From NCBI RefSeq assembly GCF_900105305.1, contig NZ_LT629765.1:1-64000 (forward strand): a stretch of DNA of 64,000 bases, given 5' to 3'. Below, one piece after another: positions 60,140 to 64,000 of this stretch (the stretch's first letter is position 1; every line of letters starts with the position of its first letter). The notes under the pieces were generated by a model that was not told the DNA's origin, ran no database searches, and saw nothing but the letters and a program-made list of their open reading frames with translations. The position numbers were made by a program, and so were the translations under genes. Source of the stretch: Corynebacterium timonense (GTDB lineage Bacteria > Actinomycetota > Actinomycetes > Mycobacteriales > Mycobacteriaceae).

Positions 60140-61240
60140 GTGAAGAAGATTGCTTCGAGCATTCCCGCCCTGGCGCTCGCTGGCGCCCTGTCCCTGTCCC
60201 TCGTCCCCGCCGCCCACGCCGAGCCCGCCGGATCTGCCGTGGGCAGCAGCGGAAGCAGCGCGAACGCCGCGAGCAGCGGCCTAACCATTGAGGAAGGCAA
60301 GCCGCTCAACACGTGGGAAGCTGGCGGTGTCGCGGGCACCTGGGACGGCGTCGAGTGGTTCTACCACGAGGACGGGAAGCACGTCGTGGTCAATCGCGAC
60401 CACGTCAAGGCGGACCTCAAGGGCCTGACCGAGGGCTACCTCACCATCGCGGAGTTCGCGCAGAAGGCCGGCTACGCACAGCCGAAGAACGGCAGCCAGG
60501 AGACGGGCAGCAGCGCGGCCTTCGAGGCCGCGAGCCAGCTGCTTCCCTTCGCCACCATCGGCGGCCTGGCCGGGGAGTGGGAGGGCCAGCAGTGGTTCTA
60601 CAACCAGGACATCAACTACGTGGTGAACTCCCGCGAGCTGGTGAACAAGACGGTCGCCGAGGGGCAGGCCGGCGTGATGCTCACCCTCGACTTCGCGCGC
60701 AAGCTGCAGCGCGAGCTGCCCATCAACGTCACGCTCTTGCAGGGTTCCAGCGCGCAGGGCTCCGGTACGCAGGGCCTCAGCCTGCCTGGGTCCTCCGTGT
60801 TCGTGGAGAACACCGCCGAGCGCGAGGCGCGCACAGGCCAGCAGGCCAACGGCGGCTCGAGCTTCGAGGCTCTCAACGGCGGCGGCTTCGAGGCGAGCGT
60901 CGAGCTGCAGCGCCTCGCGCTCATCGCGCTGCCGGCGATCCTCTTCCTCGGCGGCGCCTACTACTACCTCAACGACGACGGCCGCACCTACGTCACCAGC
61001 TCGGGCCGCACCAGCTCCACGCCGACGGCGGAGGAGCGCTCCTCGTCCGAGAGCCTGCTGAGCAGCAACCGCGCCGAGGTGCAGCGCCAAGCGCTGGAGG
61101 TTACGCCGACGGCCGAGCAGGCGCGCGGCATCAGCGCCGAGACCGGCGTCAACGGCGTGTCCAAGGGCCTGATCGGCCTCGTGATCGCCTCGCTCGTCGG
61201 CGCGGCGGCATTCCTGGTGGGCCGCCGCCAGCTGGTCTAA
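60140..61240 (+). CDS. Secreted protein with WFY/YYLN repeats and AETG sorting-like C-terminus (paralogue)
   Basis: The product has 366 residues from a GTG at 60140 that follows GGAGG by 6 nt. The signal peptide is cleaved after AHA (residue 27). Three hairpin-like repeats, VEWFYHEDGKHVVV (about 71), QQWFYNQDINYVV (about 150) and AYYYLNDDGRTYV (about 273), are joined by longer linkers. The end RGISAETGVNGVSKGL, a helix (LIGLVIASLVGAAAFLVG) and RRQLV closely match the end of the 54750-55457 protein. A hydrophobic stretch before the last repeat (LALIALPAILFLGGAYY) could be a second membrane segment. It shares an upstream element with the paralogue. It is probably anchored by the same class F-type sortase, which is inferred. 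Confidence 0.75.
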   Translation: MKKIASSIPALALAGALSLSLVPAAHAEPAGSAVGSSGSSANAASSGLTIEEGKPLNTWEAGGVAGTWDGVEWFYHEDGKHVVVNRDHVKADLKGLTEGYLTIAEFAQKAGYAQPKNGSQETGSSAAFEAASQLLPFATIGGLAGEWEGQQWFYNQDINYVVNSRELVNKTVAEGQAGVMLTLDFARKLQRELPINVTLLQGSSAQGSGTQGLSLPGSSVFVENTAEREARTGQQANGGSSFEALNGGGFEASVELQRLALIALPAILFLGGAYYYLNDDGRTYVTSSGRTSSTPTAEERSSSESLLSSNRAEVQRQALEVTPTAEQARGISAETGVNGVSKGLIGLVIASLVGAAAFLVGRRQLV

Positions 61241-61250
61241 GAGCTACGAG

Positions 61251-61736
61251 CTACTTCGTGTAGTTTTCCTGGGACTCGCGGAGGATGCGCTCAGCCTCCT
61301 CGCGGTTGCCCCAGCCGGAGCCGGACACCTCCTTGTTCGGCTCCAAGTCCTTGTAGTGGACGAAGAAGTGCTCGATCTCGTCCTTGGTGAAGTCGCTGAT
61401 GTCGTCGATGTCCTGGATGGACTCGTAGCGCACATCGTCGAGGACGCAGAGGAGCTTGTCGTCGCCGCCGGCCTCGTCGGTCATCTTGAACACGCCGATG
61501 GGGCGCGCGATGACGGTCACGCCCGGGAAGACGGGCTCAGGCGTGATGACGAGGGCGTCGAGGGGGTCGCCGTCGTCGGCAAGCGTGTGCTCGATGAAGC
61601 CGTAGTCGGCCGGGTAGGCCATCGGGGTGAACAGGTAACGGTCGAGGTAGACGCGGCCCGTTTCGTGGTCGACCTCGTACTTGTTGCGGGAGCCCTTCGG
61701 GATCTCGATGATGACTTCGATGGCCTTGTCGCTCAT
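61251..61736 (-). CDS. ppa: Inorganic pyrophosphatase (family I)
   Basis: The product has 161 residues from ATG 61736 after GGAGCG. Family I signature residues are in [33 protein letters not shown] (the D-D-D metal cluster) and [15 protein letters not shown]. It hydrolyses pyrophosphate in the cytoplasm. It is divergent from dacB 71 bp away, as in other corynebacteria. An upstream extension to 61778 is not needed. Confidence 0.95.
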   Translation of the reverse strand: MSDKAIEVIIEIPKGSRNKYEVDHETGRVYLDRYLFTPMAYPADYGFIEHTLADDGDPLDALVITPEPVFPGVTVIARPIGVFKMTDEAGGDDKLLCVLDDVRYESIQDIDDISDFTKDEIEHFFVHYKDLEPNKEVSGSGWGNREEAERILRESQENYTK

Positions 61737-61807
61737 GTGCGCTCCTTCATGCCGTCTGGTGGGTGGAAAGTACGCCAAATATCATACGTGGGCTACCCTT
61801 TAGCCCG

Positions 61808-63058
61808 ATGAAGGTATGGACATGGGCAGTCGGCGCCGCCGCCGTGATCAGCGTCGGCGCGGTCGCAGGGATTGGGGTTTCCGCGCAGCAGCAGCGCGCC
61901 GAGCTCACGCACGCGCCCGCGTTCGAGCTCACGGCCCCCGCCCCCATCGTCGAGCCCGCGAGCCCGTCGCCTATCGACGCCACCACCCGCGCCGCGGAGA
62001 TCGCCCGCCTCGCCGCCGACCCCGCGCTGGGCACCTTCCACGCGAGGATCTCCTCCGCGGATACCGGCGAGGTCATCTTTGACCAGCTCTCCGCCGACCC
62101 CCTGCGCCCAGCGTCGACGACGAAGGTGCTCACCGCCGCCGCCGCGCTGCTGGAGCTGGGCCCCGCCGACACCATCACCACGGACGTCGTCGCGGGTAAA
62201 ACCCCCGGCCAGGTCGTGATCAAGGCGGCCGGCGACGTGTGGTTCGATGAGGAAACACTCGATCGGCTCGCCGCCGAGATCGGCAGCGCCGACGCCGTCT
62301 ACGTGGACACCTCCGCCTGGCCGGGGGAGACGCTGCTGCCGGGGTGGGACCCCGTCGACATCGACGCCGGGTTCGTCGCCCCGCTCGAGCCGATCATGCT
62401 CCACGGCGGGCGCATCGGCGCCACCGAGGGAGACGTCCCGCGCTCGCACACCCCCGCCCTCGACGTCGCGCGCGCGCTCGCCGAGCGCCTCGGCGCCGAC
62501 GTCGCCGACTACGGCGCCGCACCCGCGGGGGCACAGGTCCTCGCCAGCGCCGAATCGCCCGACCTGACCGCCCGCCTGAAGGCCATGATGAAAGACTCGG
62601 ACAACGTCATGGCCGAGGCCATCGGCCGCGAAGTCGCCGCCCACCGCGGCGCGGCCAGCCCGCAGGCCACCCTCGACGCGCTCGCCGAGCGCGGCTACGA
62701 CACCACCGCCGTCACGCTCGCCGACGGCTCCGGCCTGTCCACCTTCAACCTCATCCCGCCGCGGCTGCTCGATGAGCTGCTTGTCGACGCCGCACGGGCC
62801 GAACCCCTCCGCCCCCTGCTGTCCACCCTGCCCGTCGCCCACGGCGAAGGAACGCTCGCCGAGCGCTACGCCGACCTGCCCGGGCGCGGCTGGGTGCGCG
62901 CCAAGACGGGCACCCTCGACTCCACCTCCGCGCTGGCCGGCACCGTGACCAGCCGCGAAGGCAACGTGTACACCTTCGCCTTCATCTCCAACGGCAGCGA
63001 CATCCTCGCCGCGCGCCGCGCCCTCGACGAGCTGGCCTCCGTGCTGCGGGAGTTCTAA
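61808..63058 (+). CDS. dacB: D-alanyl-D-alanine carboxypeptidase/endopeptidase (PBP4, DacB)
   Basis: The product has 416 residues from ATG 61808. An N-terminal signal or anchor helix is followed by the class C penicillin-binding fold: SXXK is S103TTK, SXN is in MKDSDNVMAEAIG, and KTG is in WVRAKTGTLDSTSALAG. The insert between SXXK and SXN is that of the S13 peptidase family. It trims or cleaves peptidoglycan cross-links outside the membrane. The tilS ATG directly follows its stop codon. Confidence 0.92.
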   Translation: MKVWTWAVGAAAVISVGAVAGIGVSAQQQRAELTHAPAFELTAPAPIVEPASPSPIDATTRAAEIARLAADPALGTFHARISSADTGEVIFDQLSADPLRPASTTKVLTAAAALLELGPADTITTDVVAGKTPGQVVIKAAGDVWFDEETLDRLAAEIGSADAVYVDTSAWPGETLLPGWDPVDIDAGFVAPLEPIMLHGGRIGATEGDVPRSHTPALDVARALAERLGADVADYGAAPAGAQVLASAESPDLTARLKAMMKDSDNVMAEAIGREVAAHRGAASPQATLDALAERGYDTTAVTLADGSGLSTFNLIPPRLLDELLVDAARAEPLRPLLSTLPVAHGEGTLAERYADLPGRGWVRAKTGTLDSTSALAGTVTSREGNVYTFAFISNGSDILAARRALDELASVLREF

Positions 63059-63943
63059 ATGCGCCCGTTCTGGCCGCGCCGCTCGCCGCACTTCGCGGCG
63101 TGCCGGCACGCCGTGCGCCCCTTCGACGGGCCCGCCGTCATCGGCCTGTCCGGCGGGCCGGACTCCCTGGCGCTCGCCGCGGCCGCCGCCGCGGAGGCGA
63201 AAGACGCCGTGGCGGTCGTCGTCGACCACGGCCTGCAGCCCGGCTCCGCCGATATCGCCCAGCGCGCCGCCGAGCAGGCCCGCGCCTGGGGGCTCGAGGC
63301 GCAGGTCGTGCGCGTCGACGTCGCGCCGGGCAACCTCGAGGCGCAGGCCCGGCGGGCCCGCTACGCCGCGCTGCGCGCCGCCGGCCGGGAGGTGTGGGTC
63401 GCCCACACCGCCGAGGACCAGGCCGAAACGCTCCTGCTCGGGGCCCTACGCGGCAACCCCTCCGGCATGGCGCCGCGCGAGGGTGGCGTCGCGCGGCCCT
63501 TCCTTACGCTGCGCCGCGCCGACACGCTCGGCGCATGCGCGGAGCTCGGGGTCGAGCCCTGGCACGACCCCATGAACGCCGACGCCTCCTTTCGCCGGGT
63601 GCGCGTGCGGCGCGAGGTGATCCCGCAGCTGTGCGAACTGATCGGCGGCGATGCGGTGCCCGCGCTGGCGACAACAGCCGCGCGGATTGCGCAGGGGCGG
63701 GAGCTTGTGGCGTCGATAAGCGAGGGTGCCCCAACCGACGACTGCGCCGAGCTCGCGCGCGACCCGGCGCCGGTGCGGCGGCGCCGCCTCGTCGCGTGGC
63801 TGGCCGGGCACGGCGTGGCTCCGGGCGGGGCGCAGCTCGAAGACATTGACGCGCTCGTCGTGCGGTGGAAGGGTCAAGGGCCGGTCACCCTGGCCGGCGG
63901 GCGCAGCGTGCGCAGGGTCGCGGGCAGGCTCGTGGTCACCTGA
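63059..63943 (+). CDS. tilS: tRNA(Ile)-lysidine synthase TilS
   Basis: The product has 294 residues, the short actinobacterial form without the long C-terminal extension. The PP-loop SGGPDS is at 31-36, followed by VVVDHGLQPGSADIAQRAAE, then VAHTAEDQAETLLLGALRG, then WHDPMNADASFRRVRVRREV. These are the typical TilS blocks. It converts C34 of the AUA-reading tRNA-Ile to lysidine and is essential. It directly follows dacB. The window ends with ATGA at 63997 after GAAGG, which may be the start of the next gene (hpt in C. glutamicum), but four bases cannot support a call. Confidence 0.93.
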   Translation: MRPFWPRRSPHFAACRHAVRPFDGPAVIGLSGGPDSLALAAAAAAEAKDAVAVVVDHGLQPGSADIAQRAAEQARAWGLEAQVVRVDVAPGNLEAQARRARYAALRAAGREVWVAHTAEDQAETLLLGALRGNPSGMAPREGGVARPFLTLRRADTLGACAELGVEPWHDPMNADASFRRVRVRREVIPQLCELIGGDAVPALATTAARIAQGRELVASISEGAPTDDCAELARDPAPVRRRRLVAWLAGHGVAPGGAQLEDIDALVVRWKGQGPVTLAGGRSVRRVAGRLVVT

Positions 63944-64000
63944 ACCCAACCTGCAAAACCGCTGGTGGTTGTTCCCCGCGCGGGGAAGGTGGCAAGATGA

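Overview
The window looks like a chromosomal segment of a Corynebacterium species. The evidence is the high G+C content, the glnX-glnH-pknG locus, a PorH/PorA-type pair of tiny porin genes between groEL and ppk2, a PS2 (CspB)-like S-layer protein, the cg3035-type acetyltransferase gene beside def and xthA, and the ppa-dacB-tilS cluster. No rRNA or tRNA gene was seen.

Layout. Positions 1-2259 are the right part of an IS3-family element with an IS256-family element inserted into it. Next come an AbiEi/DUF559-like protein (2.4-3.2 kb) and the nitrogen/2-oxoglutarate signalling operon glnX-glnH-pknG (minus strand, 3.2-8.1 kb). A NUDIX hydrolase and an ABC exporter pair follow (8.1-10.2 kb). An intact second copy of the IS3 element (10901-12341) sits 18 bp upstream of the S-layer gene (12360-13766). 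Positions 13.9-17.7 kb are a minus-strand run of cls, xthA, cg3035-like acetyltransferase and def. A 22-bp palindrome separates def from a divergent DUF3263 gene, which is followed by a frameshifted LytR_C protein gene. A carboxylate-amine ligase and a six-gene Mrp Na+/H+ antiporter operon (20.7-27.2 kb) lie between two inverted arrays of a 72-bp palindromic repeat (18.75-19.5 and 28.2-28.9 kb). A stand-alone LeuA-regulatory-domain-like gene sits next to the second array.

Positions 28.9-38 kb carry an M20 dipeptidase, an OPT transporter, groEL behind two CIRCE operators, a lipase-like hydrolase, the porin pair, ppk2 and an enoyl-CoA hydratase. Positions 38.1-47.9 kb are a sortase-assembled pilus locus: a giant LPDTG tip adhesin with a frameshift, a SpaH-type backbone pilin, a minor pilin and a class C sortase. 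Then come a Trk/Ktr potassium system, a Pls/PosA-type NRPS-like protein, a MarR regulator and a rhodanese.

Positions 54.7-61.2 kb are the most unusual part. A class F-type sortase directly follows a small secreted protein ending in a non-canonical AETG sorting-like tail, and a paralogue with the same tail lies at 60.1-61.2 kb. Between them are a decayed IS481-type transposase, a DUF222-HNH endonuclease gene preceded by a 12-copy palindromic array, and a deleted IS21-type element. The window closes with ppa, dacB and tilS.

Much of the content concerns the cell surface (S-layer, porins, pili, sortase substrates, cardiolipin, peptidoglycan) and ion balance (Mrp, Trk). Insertion sequences and slipped G-tracts hit surface genes several times, which suggests that surface display varies in this lineage. 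All function calls come from reading motifs and remembered family resemblance; no database search was run.
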